Part shown: positions 10,451-17,982 of the stretch, one piece after another
How the letters are laid out: the number at the start of each line of letters is the position of its first letter
How positions within the stretch are numbered: the first letter of the stretch is position 1
Assembly: GCA_903928685.1 (NCBI GenBank)
Contig: CAIYRS010000093.1
Location: 1 to 44,058 of the forward strand
Direction: 5' to 3'
Length of the DNA: 44,058 bases
DNA from: an uncultured Methylococcaceae bacterium
GTDB taxonomy: Bacteria; Pseudomonadota; Gammaproteobacteria; Methylococcales; Methylomonadaceae
Made by a program: the position numbers and the translations under genes
The notes under the pieces: model-generated
What the model was told of the DNA's origin: nothing
The model's database searches: none
What the model saw: the letters and a program-made list of their open reading frames with translations, nothing else

Positions 10451-10795
10451 TTACAGATTGTTGGTATAGCCACTCGCTTTGCTAAAACCAAGAATGAGTG
10501 TGTCGCCGGTATCTAAAATCGGGCGTTTAATTAGGGTAGGGCAGTCCAGCATCAGTTGCAGGGCTTTTTCTTGTGTCAGGTCGCTTTGTTGTTCTGCGCT
10601 TAGTTGCCGCCAGCTGGTACTGCTGCGGTTAAGCAGTTTGTTCCAGTCTAAATGGCTGGCAAAGTGCTGTAATAATTCAGGGGTTAACCCATCGGTTCTA
10701 AAATCGTGGAACCGATAGGCTATGCCGTTTTGATCCAGCCAGTTACGCGCTTTTTTGACGGTGTCGCAGTTTTTTATGCCATAAAGCGTGTGCAT
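10451..10795 (-). CDS. yffB: ArsC/Spx-family reductase-like protein YffB
   Basis: The 114-residue protein has the thioredoxin-like ArsC/Spx fold. It begins with LYGIKNCDTVKKA, in which Cys10 is the single conserved cysteine, and carries the late KRPIL motif (about 92-96). The family includes arsenate reductases, but YffB-type members are only presumed glutathione-dependent thiol reductases. In many gammaproteobacteria yffB sits next to dapE, as it does here. It starts 4 bases after the stop of the small acidic gene upstream, so it is probably co-transcribed. No second catalytic cysteine is present, so a glutathione partner would be needed. The link with lysine synthesis is by position only. 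Confidence 0.88.
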   Translation of the reverse strand: MHTLYGIKNCDTVKKARNWLDQNGIAYRFHDFRTDGLTPELLQHFASHLDWNKLLNRSSTSWRQLSAEQQSDLTQEKALQLMLDCPTLIKRPILDTGDTLILGFSKASGYTNNL

Positions 10796-10799
10796 GTTT

Positions 10800-11042
10800 T
10801 TACAATTGGCTGTTTAACAATTCTTCAATATCAGGCAATTGCTTGTCTGTTTTGCAACGGATTTTGTAAAGATCAACAAATTCCATGAAGGCCTGTTCAA
10901 GATCAGCCAGAATTTCTTCTTCGTTTTCTCGCTCATCTTCAGGAACATCTTCTGATTCAAGATATTCGTGTTGCAGGGCGACTTCGCTGTTTAAAGCAAG
11001 CGTGGCGTAAATGATCGCATTGTTTGAGATGTTGTCGCTCAT
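10800..11042 (-). CDS. Small acidic hypothetical protein
   Basis: This 80-residue protein is not recognised. It is strongly acidic, with a Glu/Asp-rich middle (about 24-48) containing VPEDERENEEE, and is otherwise predicted helical. It has one Cys, no signal peptide and no membrane segment. It sits 50 bases after the DUF1456 gene and 4 bases before yffB, on the same strand, which supports translation as part of the operon. Its acidic helical nature would suit a binding partner or regulator rather than an enzyme, but no function can be assigned. Confidence 0.6.
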   Translation of the reverse strand: MSDNISNNAIIYATLALNSEVALQHEYLESEDVPEDERENEEEILADLEQAFMEFVDLYKIRCKTDKQLPDIEELLNSQL

Positions 11043-11092
11043 GATATTAGCCTTGGTTAAGTGAAAGTGGGGTTAGGTGTTAACTGCGCTTT

Positions 11093-11566
11093 TTAATCTT
11101 GTTCTCTAAAGCGAACCGTAAGACCTTGTAAAAAATTTCTTAAGATCTGATCGCCGCATTCACGGTGATGTTTATGACCTTTTTGTCTGAAAAATGAGCT
11201 GAGTTCGCCTTTAGATAATTCAAAGTCAGCCAGTTTCAACGTGCTTAGCATGTCTTCTTCTTTAAATTCCAGCGCGATTCTCAATTTTTTGAGTATGGTG
11301 TTATTAGTTAACGGCTCCGGTTTTTTTGCCGGTTCCGTTGAAGGGGTTTCCTGCTTGCCTCTTTTGTAAATAATCAGACCGTCCAAAAACTGCCCAAGTA
11401 GTTTATTGTCCAGAGGGACAAAATCTTCTTCATTATCTTTTTTAAGTAACTTGAGCAATTCGTCCCGACTTACTTCGGCATCACACAAGGCAAAGATTTC
11501 AAGCATGGTTGGGTCTTTAAGCTCTAAAGCGTAACGCACCCGGCGTAATACATCGTTGTTGATCAT
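11093..11566 (-). CDS. DUF1456 (YehS-like) protein
   Basis: The 157-residue protein consists of two copies of the DUF1456 unit. Each opens with a similar segment: NNDVLRRVRYALELKD (about 3-18) and NNTILKKLRIALEFKE (about 88-103). Each then has a helix ending in a Phe/Leu-rich segment: LLGQFLDGLIIYKRG and ILRNFLQGLTVRFRE. This matches E. coli YehS in layout and size. The function of the family is unknown; it is a small cytoplasmic helical protein. Its ATG overlaps the stop of the Uma2-like gene (ATGA at 11563-11566), so the two are translationally coupled. A linker rich in Pro, Lys and Glu (about 72-86) separates the halves. Confidence 0.85.
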   Translation of the reverse strand: MINNDVLRRVRYALELKDPTMLEIFALCDAEVSRDELLKLLKKDNEEDFVPLDNKLLGQFLDGLIIYKRGKQETPSTEPAKKPEPLTNNTILKKLRIALEFKEEDMLSTLKLADFELSKGELSSFFRQKGHKHHRECGDQILRNFLQGLTVRFREQD

Positions 11567-12207
11567 GTTATTTCTGTGGCAAAGTGTTGTGATTGCTCAG
11601 CATTCTGAGCATCGGTGTTGTTTTTTTCCTGCAAATAAGCTAAGACATCTTCATTATTGACCTGGTAATAAATATCCTCAACAGGCACCGAAACACCTAT
11701 GGATTCGAAAGTTATCGTGTCACCCAGATAGTAATATGAAGATTGCCAATGTTCTTTTTTTCTGAAGACCTCAATTTCCCCGATGGCTTGTTCAATTAAA
11801 ACGTATTCTTCCAAAGTTGGAATTTGTAGATATTTTAAGCGTTTGGCGGTTTTATCAAAGCGTCTTGTCGATTTTGACAAGACTTCAATGACAATAACGG
11901 GCGCTTGTTGGTAATAGTCAGACTTTTTCGTCGTGTCATCCTGCTGACAAACCACCATGACATCAGGATAGAAGAAATCATGAGCGACCTTGACTTTCAT
12001 GTCAGCGATAAAAGCTCTACAAGGTGTGCCTTTTAATTGAGCTTTTAATTCAGTATATATATTACCTGAGAGAAAGTTATGTATCTCACTTGCTCGAGCC
12101 ATGGCATAAACTTCACCATCAATGAACTCATGCTTTATTTTTGCAACAAGCTCACCCTGAAGATACTCATTTTCCGTGATCCGGTTATCGGCATAATTCA
12201 GACTCAT
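11563..12207 (-). CDS. Uma2-family (DUF820) endonuclease-like protein
   Basis: The 214-residue protein belongs to the Uma2/DUF820 family, which has a PD-(D/E)XK nuclease-like fold. Visible landmarks are NYADNRITENEYL at the start, the GEVYAMARASEIHNFLSGN helix, the catalytic-looking Asp of FYPDVMVV (about 78-85) and the Glu of VIVIEVLSKSTRRFDK (about 104-119), followed by KYLQIPTLEEYVLIEQ. Uma2 genes are abundant in cyanobacteria and some proteobacteria, but their biological role is not established. It lies 46 bases after dapD and overlaps the DUF1456 gene by 4 bases. Its place inside a dap operon suggests later insertion. The last 20 residues are polar and not part of the fold. Confidence 0.9.
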   Translation of the reverse strand: MSLNYADNRITENEYLQGELVAKIKHEFIDGEVYAMARASEIHNFLSGNIYTELKAQLKGTPCRAFIADMKVKVAHDFFYPDVMVVCQQDDTTKKSDYYQQAPVIVIEVLSKSTRRFDKTAKRLKYLQIPTLEEYVLIEQAIGEIEVFRKKEHWQSSYYYLGDTITFESIGVSVPVEDIYYQVNNEDVLAYLQEKNNTDAQNAEQSQHFATEIT

Positions 12208-12253
12208 GATTCTTCCCCTGATTGACTTTAAGCGTGGTTCAAGTCTAACACAA

Positions 12254-13072
12254 TCAATCTCTTAGCAACTCATTAATGCCGGTTTTGCTACGGGTTTTTT
12301 CATCTACCTGCTTGATGATCACTGCGCAATACAAGCTGTACAAGCCATCCGCAGAAGGCAGGTTGCCGGGCACCACAACAGAACCGGCAGGAACGCGGCC
12401 ATAGATGATTTCACCGGTCATGCGGTTGTAGATTTTAGTGCTTTGGCCGATGTAAACGCCCATAGAAATAACTGCACCTTCTTCAACGACAACACCTTCG
12501 ACGATCTCGGAACGTGCGCCGATAAAACAGTTGTCTTCAATGATGGTTGGGCCGGCTTGCAAAGGCTCCAAAACACCACCGATACCGACCCCGCCGGAAA
12601 GATGCACGTTTTTGCCGATTTGTGCGCAAGAACCCACCGTTACCCAAGTATCCACCATCGTGCCGCTATCGACATACGCGCCAATATTGACATAAGACGG
12701 CATCAAAATCGCGCCGGGGGCAATGTAAGAACCACGGCGGGCAACAGCGTTTGGTACTACGCGCACACCAGCTGCGGCGAAATCTTCTTCACTGTAGTTG
12801 GAGAATTTACATTCAACTTTATCGTAATAACGGGTGTTGCCGCCGTCCATCAAACGGTTTTCGTTGATACGGAACGATAATAACACCGCTTTTTTCAGCC
12901 ATTGGTGGGTTACCCAGTCGCCATCGATTTTTTCGGCAACGCGCAGTTTGCCGCTATCCAGCAAGCTTAATACTTCATTGACGGCTTCACGCACTTCGGC
13001 AGTGGCGTTGGCAGGGGTAATGTCGGTGCGGATTTCAAACGCAGTTTCAATAATATTTTGTAGTGTGGTCAT
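12254..13072 (-). CDS. dapD: 2,3,4,5-tetrahydropyridine-2,6-dicarboxylate N-succinyltransferase
   Basis: The 272-residue enzyme transfers succinyl from succinyl-CoA to tetrahydrodipicolinate in the succinylase branch of lysine/diaminopimelate synthesis. The N-terminal helical domain (about 1-100) includes [18 protein letters not shown]. The middle is a left-handed beta-helix made of hexapeptide repeats (about 105-230), with [18 protein letters not shown] and [19 protein letters not shown]. Length and motifs match the family (about 274). The usual partners dapC and dapE are in the same operon. It lies 28 bases after the DUF29 gene. The start [13 protein letters not shown] is the usual one. Confidence 0.97.
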   Translation of the reverse strand: MTTLQNIIETAFEIRTDITPANATAEVREAVNEVLSLLDSGKLRVAEKIDGDWVTHQWLKKAVLLSFRINENRLMDGGNTRYYDKVECKFSNYSEEDFAAAGVRVVPNAVARRGSYIAPGAILMPSYVNIGAYVDSGTMVDTWVTVGSCAQIGKNVHLSGGVGIGGVLEPLQAGPTIIEDNCFIGARSEIVEGVVVEEGAVISMGVYIGQSTKIYNRMTGEIIYGRVPAGSVVVPGNLPSADGLYSLYCAVIIKQVDEKTRSKTGINELLRD

Positions 13073-13100
13073 TTTTTGCTTTTATTTGTGGTTAAAAAAT

Positions 13101-13544
13101 TTATTGTGGTAGCCAATCGGTAGACATTATTTCTGCCATTGTCCAAGGGCATTGTTCAGGAAACTTATCATAAGGGATGGCGGTTTCCTTTTCCGCCAGC
13201 TCGCGGGCATCGTCCCAAGCGTCCGCCAACCAATCGCTATCGGTCAGGCAGTTTTTTAAACTGGGGGTTCTTACTAAACGGCGTTTAATGCGTTCGCGTT
13301 GCGATTTTATCGTCACTTGCCAGCTACTACCTTGACGGGCAGGTTGGTAGTGCCATTTCAACAAATGGCAAAGCAATACCGCCATGCGATTAGCTAATTC
13401 CCGTTGCTCGCTTTTACCCACGTCAATGATTTCCTCGGCAAGATGTTCTAAATCCAACAAAGCAAACTGCTTGCTGCGTAATAGGCCAGCTTGTTCATTT
13501 GCCCAACAGACAATGTCTTGTTCATAGCTACTAGTGGTCGTCAT
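13101..13544 (-). CDS. DUF29 family protein
   Basis: The 147-residue protein matches the DUF29 family in its features. These are an opening YEQDIVCWANEQAGLLRSKQF, LDLEHLAEEIIDVGKSEQREL in the first third, a hydrophobic LLCHLLKWHYQPARQGSSW helix in the middle, and a W-rich end with CPWTMAEI. The family is helical, cytoplasmic and of unknown function, and is common in cyanobacteria and in some proteobacteria, often in many copies. It lies 55 bases after dapC and 28 bases before dapD, all on the minus strand. Like the Uma2 gene in this operon, it is an unusual passenger among lysine genes. Confidence 0.88.
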   Translation of the reverse strand: MTTTSSYEQDIVCWANEQAGLLRSKQFALLDLEHLAEEIIDVGKSEQRELANRMAVLLCHLLKWHYQPARQGSSWQVTIKSQRERIKRRLVRTPSLKNCLTDSDWLADAWDDARELAEKETAIPYDKFPEQCPWTMAEIMSTDWLPQ

Positions 13545-13599
13545 GGTTCACCCCTAATCAATTACGCAAAAAACCGAAAGCAATGCTATCGGTGCTGAA

Positions 13600-14814
13600 T
13601 TATGCTGTTGCCAAGCTGTTAAGGAAATTTTTAATACGATGCGCGGCTTTAATACATTCATCCAAAGGCGCAACTAAGGCGATACGCACATAGCCCGTGC
13701 CAGGGTTGCTGCCGTGGGCATCGCGCGATAAATAACTGCCCGGCAATACCGTGACGTTTTCATGGGTGAACAAGCGTTGGGCAAACTCGGTATCGCTGAT
13801 CGGCGTTTGTAGCCAGACATAAAAGCCAGCAGCTGGTTTTTCTATCACGCAAACTTCATCCAGAATGCTGATGAAAGCGGCGAATTTTTCCCGATACAAA
13901 CGGCGGTTTTCGATGACGTGTTGCTCGTCTTGCCAAGCGCGGATGCTAGCGTGTTGGGTTGGTAACGGTAACGCGCAACCTTGGTAAGTCCGGAATTGGA
14001 AATAGCGTTGTAGCACTTCCGCATCGCCAGCGACAAAACCAGAGCGCAAGCCAGGCGCGTTGGAGCGTTTGGATAAGCTGTGGAATACCACGCAACGTTT
14101 GAAAGCGTTATTGCCGATGCGGTAGGCGGTTTCTAGCAATCCCGTTGGCGGCTGCTGTTCGTCGTCGTAAAGCTCGCTATAGCATTCATCAGAAGCGATC
14201 ATGAAATCATAGCGTTCCGCCAGTTTGATGAGTTGCGCTTGTTGTTCGCCAGACATCACCGCGCCTGTCGGATTGCCTGGCGAACAGATATAAAGCAGTT
14301 GGCAACGCTGCCATATCGCTTCAGGGATTTGGGAAAAATCCGGCAAAAAGCTATTTTCAGCGGTGGTGTTGACAAAATACGGCTCTGCACCTGCCAACAA
14401 GGCCGCGCCTTCGTAAATTTGGTAAAACGGGTTAGGCATGATGACAATCGGGCGGCTGTCGCTGTTGGCATCAATCACGCATTGGGCGAAGGAAAATAAG
14501 GCTTCGCGTGTGCCGCTGACAGGTAAAATCTGGCTGTCTGCATCAATGGCATCTGCCGGAATAGCAAATCGTTTCGATAACCAAGTCGCTATCGCCAAAC
14601 GCAGTTCCAGCAAACCTTTGGTGGTTGGATACACGCCCAAGCCGCTGATTTGTGCTGATAAAGTGTTGCCGATAAATGCTGGCGTCGGATGCGCGGGTTC
14701 GCCTATCGATAAGGTGATAGCGGTTTTATCAGCAGGCGGCACAATCCCTAATTTTAATTGCGCGAGTTTTTCGAAAGGATAGGGATGCAGTTGTGCTAAG
14801 TTTGGGTTCATCAT
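13600..14814 (-). CDS. dapC: Succinyldiaminopimelate transaminase
   Basis: The 404-residue class I/II aminotransferase uses pyridoxal phosphate. It shows TLSIGEPAHPTP near the start, ICSPGNPTGAVM (about 176-187), the ASDECYSELY segment with the cofactor-binding Asp and Tyr, the Schiff-base Lys in HSLSKRSNAPGLRSGF and the substrate Arg in YVRIALVAP near the end. The order and context with dapD and dapE identify it as DapC, which converts N-succinyl-2-amino-6-ketopimelate to N-succinyl-LL-diaminopimelate. It is the first gene of the dap operon, 8 bases downstream of the M48 protease gene. Two Met codons open the frame; either could be the start. Confidence 0.93.
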   Translation of the reverse strand: MMNPNLAQLHPYPFEKLAQLKLGIVPPADKTAITLSIGEPAHPTPAFIGNTLSAQISGLGVYPTTKGLLELRLAIATWLSKRFAIPADAIDADSQILPVSGTREALFSFAQCVIDANSDSRPIVIMPNPFYQIYEGAALLAGAEPYFVNTTAENSFLPDFSQIPEAIWQRCQLLYICSPGNPTGAVMSGEQQAQLIKLAERYDFMIASDECYSELYDDEQQPPTGLLETAYRIGNNAFKRCVVFHSLSKRSNAPGLRSGFVAGDAEVLQRYFQFRTYQGCALPLPTQHASIRAWQDEQHVIENRRLYREKFAAFISILDEVCVIEKPAAGFYVWLQTPISDTEFAQRLFTHENVTVLPGSYLSRDAHGSNPGTGYVRIALVAPLDECIKAAHRIKNFLNSLATA

Positions 14815-14822
14815 TTAGTACG

Positions 14823-15614
14823 CTATTTATTGCATTGCGGCTGTCTGCCAGCGGCTTGGGCTTGTTGGAATAAGCTCATGGCTTTTGGCAAATGTTGTTC
14901 TAGTTGTTGGATGCGGGTAGCGTGTGCCGGATGCGTGGACATAAATTCCGCAGGTTGTTGGCCTTGCGATGCCTGCGCCATTTTTTCCCAGAGTTTAATG
15001 CTTTGCTGGGGATTAAAGCCCGCTTTTGCCATCAATTCTTCGCCAATAATATCGGCTTCACTTTCTTGGGTGCGGCTGAACGGCATTAATACCCCGTACT
15101 GTGCGCCCAAGCCGAGCAGGCCGATAGTCATCGGGTTTTGTCCCAAGGTGGTTTGCTGCAAGATGCCCATGGTTTGCTGAGTGAGCATTTGTTGCGATGC
15201 GCGTTCGTTGCTATGCCGCGACAGCACATGGCCTATTTCATGCCCGATAACCGCTGCCAGTTGGTCTTGGTTGTCTACCAATTTAATCAGCCCAGTGTAC
15301 ACGCCAATTTTATTACCGGGCAGGGCGAAGGCATTAAGTGAGTCGTCTTGGAACACCACCACTTCCCATTGCCCGCCCGTTTGTTGGGTAAGAGCTTTGG
15401 CGATGCAATGGGCAAACTGGTTGTATTGCCCATTTTGGGTGACAGGTTTTTGTTTTTTTAAAGCACTAAAGGCTTGCAGACCCATTTGGTCTACTTGGGC
15501 ATCTGGCATGGCGATAAGCTGGCTTCTGCCAGTCATCGGGTTGGTAGCGCAAGCAGTCAAAACCAGTGTGGTCGCAGCCAGCAAGGCATAAGCAAGGTTT
15601 TTCATGGTAGACAA
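14823..15614 (-). CDS. M48-family lipoprotein metalloprotease
   Basis: The 263-residue protein has a signal peptide with the lipobox VLTAC (acylated Cys22). It has a zinc-protease motif HEIGH (H125, E126, H129) and a third ligand region RTQESEAD (Glu184). Length and layout resemble LoiP/YggG rather than the TPR-bearing BepA. It should be a periplasmic lipoprotein that degrades misfolded envelope proteins. The C-terminus is Gln-rich (about 205-260), which is variable in this family. It lies directly upstream of dapC and 84 bases after hemJ on the same strand. A second Met at residue 4 could also be the start. Confidence 0.92.
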   Translation of the reverse strand: MSTMKNLAYALLAATTLVLTACATNPMTGRSQLIAMPDAQVDQMGLQAFSALKKQKPVTQNGQYNQFAHCIAKALTQQTGGQWEVVVFQDDSLNAFALPGNKIGVYTGLIKLVDNQDQLAAVIGHEIGHVLSRHSNERASQQMLTQQTMGILQQTTLGQNPMTIGLLGLGAQYGVLMPFSRTQESEADIIGEELMAKAGFNPQQSIKLWEKMAQASQGQQPAEFMSTHPAHATRIQQLEQHLPKAMSLFQQAQAAGRQPQCNK

Positions 15615-15698
15615 AGCCGATAGATTAAAAAGGCGGGTATTTTAGCCTATGCGCTTAGCTTGAGGGGTAAAATCTTTAGGGATAGGATTCTTAGCGGC

Positions 15699-16124
15699 TT
15701 AAAACGGCTTTACCACTGCCAAGATAACAATCGCCACTAAAAACAAAACGGGCACTTCATTCATCCAGCGGTAATAAATATGGGAATGGCGATTGCGGTC
15801 ATGTTTAAAATCCGCCAGCCATTTACCGCAAATTAAGTGGTAAATCACCAGAACCAATAATAATCCCAGTTTGGCATGTAACCAGCCGCTGCTGCCGAAA
15901 CTGGCCCAAGCGTAATCGACCAGCATCCAAATGCCAAAGATGAAAGTGGCAATCATACCCGGCGTCATAATGCCAAAATACAACTTGCGCTCCATGACTT
16001 TAAAGCGTTCGTTGCTGATGTCATCGCTAGACATGGCGTGATAAACAAACAAGCGTGGCAAGTAAAACAGCCCCGCAAACCAAGTTACCATAAAAATCAG
16101 ATGTAACGCTTTTAACCAAAGCAT
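15699..16124 (-). CDS. hemJ: Protoporphyrinogen IX oxidase, HemJ type
   Basis: The 141-residue membrane protein has four hydrophobic helices. Helix one begins LWLKALHLIFMVTWFAGLFYLPRLFVYH, with a conserved His near residue 8 and an Arg in LPRLF. KVMERKLYFGIMTPGM carries the family's conserved ERKLY. A third segment includes WLHAKLGLLLVLVIYH, and the last helix follows RWMNEVPVLF. This matches HemJ (UPF0093), which oxidises protoporphyrinogen IX to protoporphyrin IX in haem synthesis in bacteria that lack HemG or HemY. It sits upstream of the M48 gene and is divergent from the barrel gene at 16430. Confidence 0.93.
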   Translation of the reverse strand: MLWLKALHLIFMVTWFAGLFYLPRLFVYHAMSSDDISNERFKVMERKLYFGIMTPGMIATFIFGIWMLVDYAWASFGSSGWLHAKLGLLLVLVIYHLICGKWLADFKHDRNRHSHIYYRWMNEVPVLFLVAIVILAVVKPF

Positions 16125-16393
16125 GGCTTATCCTTATTAGCTGATGTTAAGAAACGGGATATTGTCTACGAACGCCACCAAATGGCACGATTAATTTTTA
16201 TGATGTTTTTGGTGGTGGCAATGTAAAAATCCTATTTTTCTCGCTATAAAATAATAAAAACAATGGGTTATTGTTGTTTTTTTTCGTATCTTAGTAACAC
16301 TCCAAATATCACCAAAGGGATTCATTTGGCACAATGTGTTAAAAGCATCTTTTGTGCTAAAAACTTAGATAATCAAGTGAATGTGTGATAAAA
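16125..16393. other. Divergent promoter region between hemJ and the barrel gene
   Basis: This gap of about 270 bases lies between two divergent genes and should hold both promoters. It is AT-rich, with a run of Ts around 16275-16283. I see no clear gene, terminator or riboswitch. A sigma-54-like TGGCAC occurs at 16327-16332, but the matching downstream GC element is absent. Confidence 0.4.
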
Positions 16394-16429
16394 ATGCCGC
16401 CAAGCAATATTGCCCAGCCTTCACATACT

Positions 16430-17326
16430 ATGCTGAAAACCCTAACTCGCCACTTTGTTGTTGTTTTATCTGTTGCCAGTTCATTGTATTGTTCTACTAG
16501 CCGCGCTGAGTGGGTAGAGTGGTTAGCCGATGCCGCCGTAAGTGGGCAATTTGACAATAATATCAGTCAGTCGTTTTTCACTACTTCGCAACTGGAAGAC
16601 TACATCGGCAGAGCCTTTTTGTCAGGCGGACGTGTGTATCAATTCGATGCTTTTACCAGAGCCTACGCGACACTGGAATGGAGCGGTGAAACCCACGAAA
16701 ACTTTACCAAACTCAATCAGTATACTGTCGGCGGTAAAGGCGTATTGACCCACAAATTCGGTTTAGGCCAGAAAGCCCCTGTGTTGCGCGTGGATGTAGC
16801 GGACGGGGAAATCCTCTCCGATAGCCAATTACGTTCCGGCAACCAGTTGATTGCGGGGATGCGGTTATCGTCTTGGTATAGTGATTTCCAGCAAATTTAT
16901 ATTGGTTATCGCTTTGATAACCGTGATGCCGCCAGAAGAAACCTCAGGCTAAAAGATTACGCCGAATCTGTCTTTACCATCCAAGGCCACTGGTTGGAGC
17001 TGGGTAGCAACATCACCATCAATGAACGGATGCAATTGAATCTTGGCTTTAGTCACCGTTGGGGGGACATTACCAGTAATAACGCCTTGGACAGCCTCTC
17101 TCGTGCCACACAGGCTCAGGTTTCCAGTGCAAGCGATGATGACGCGCTTCCTGGCTGGGTTTATCGGGCTACTGGTAATACTAATCGCTATAACATCGGT
17201 TTGAATTATGCTTTATTTGATGGTCATGCGGCAACGGCGTTGAATTACAGTTATATTGAAACCGAAGCAGTGGGGATGGGTTATGAAAACCATAGCGTCC
17301 AACTCAGCGTCCACTACAGTTATTGA
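16430..17326 (+). CDS. Outer-membrane beta-barrel protein of a cupredoxin/cyclase operon
   Basis: From the ATG at 16430 the protein has 298 residues with a signal peptide (MLKTLTRHFVVVLSVASS onward, cleaved near SRA-EW). A GTG at 16385 and an ATG at 16394 are alternative starts, but they would put a polar stretch before the signal peptide. The mature part is built of amphipathic strands ending in aromatic residues and finishes HYSY, which suits an outer-membrane barrel. It contains WSDFQQIYIGYRF-like strand pairs and a long turn at about 220-245. I do not recognise a named family. It is followed 11 bases later by the cupredoxin-like gene and then the adenylate cyclase gene, so the three are probably one operon. 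Confidence 0.72.
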   Translation: MLKTLTRHFVVVLSVASSLYCSTSRAEWVEWLADAAVSGQFDNNISQSFFTTSQLEDYIGRAFLSGGRVYQFDAFTRAYATLEWSGETHENFTKLNQYTVGGKGVLTHKFGLGQKAPVLRVDVADGEILSDSQLRSGNQLIAGMRLSSWYSDFQQIYIGYRFDNRDAARRNLRLKDYAESVFTIQGHWLELGSNITINERMQLNLGFSHRWGDITSNNALDSLSRATQAQVSSASDDDALPGWVYRATGNTNRYNIGLNYALFDGHAATALNYSYIETEAVGMGYENHSVQLSVHYSY

Positions 17327-17337
17327 GACGGTGGGAT

Positions 17338-17982
17338 ATGCAAATTAAGATCATTGCCTTTGTTTTGGCATTCGTGTTCAGCCATGCAGAAGCCAGTATT
17401 TGGCGGATTAAGGTGACCGATACTGAAGGTGAGCCTATTTACCAAGCCGCTGTTTATGTGAAATCGCCATTGCCGTCCTTATCTAAGCCTAAAGCGGTCA
17501 CCATCAACCAAATGGATAAGGAATTTATCAACCACATTACTATTGTCAGGACTGGATCTGCTGTTATTTTCCCTAACCACGACAATATCCGTCACCACGT
17601 CTATTCTTTCTCGGAAGCGAAAAATTTCGAATTACCGCTATATGCAGGCATACCAGCCAAACCTGTTGTATTTGATAAGGCGGGCGTCGTCAATTTAGGC
17701 TGCAATATCCATGATTGGATGTCGGCATATATATTGGTTGTCGATAGCCCCTTTTTTGCTTTGACCGATAAACAAGGCATCGCGGAATTGAATTTGCCTG
17801 ATGGGGCTAATTATGTCCTTACAGCTTGGCATCCCCAACTAAAAAACCTAGCTCCCGAATCTTTAAACATAACGGCAAATACCGATCATGGTAGTGACTT
17901 AGGCTTATCAATGAGTTTAAAGCGGAATGCGCGGGCAATCCGTTTACCAACGGAATTGGGTCTGGATATTGGCTACCGTTAA
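17338..17982 (+). CDS. Periplasmic cupredoxin-like protein (methylamine-utilization type)
   Basis: From the ATG at 17338, which follows a GGTGGGA ribosome site, the protein has 214 residues and a signal peptide (cut near AEA-S). It has a cupredoxin-like core with FPNHDNIRHHVYSFS (His86/His87) and GCNIHDWM (Cys122, His125, Met128). His, Cys, His and Met are the classic type 1 copper ligands. A later segment, LTDKQGIAELNLPDGANYVL with an AWHP motif, looks like a small carboxypeptidase-regulatory-like domain. Relatives are often labelled methylamine utilization protein, without proven function. It may bind copper or sense redox state in the periplasm. It overlaps the following cyclase gene by about 56 bases and probably works with it. 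Confidence 0.8.
   Translation: MQIKIIAFVLAFVFSHAEASIWRIKVTDTEGEPIYQAAVYVKSPLPSLSKPKAVTINQMDKEFINHITIVRTGSAVIFPNHDNIRHHVYSFSEAKNFELPLYAGIPAKPVVFDKAGVVNLGCNIHDWMSAYILVVDSPFFALTDKQGIAELNLPDGANYVLTAWHPQLKNLAPESLNITANTDHGSDLGLSMSLKRNARAIRLPTELGLDIGYR

Noticed and set aside
16327-16341. Sigma-54-like promoter upstream of the barrel gene
   Set aside because: TGGCAC is present but the downstream GC element at the required distance is missing.
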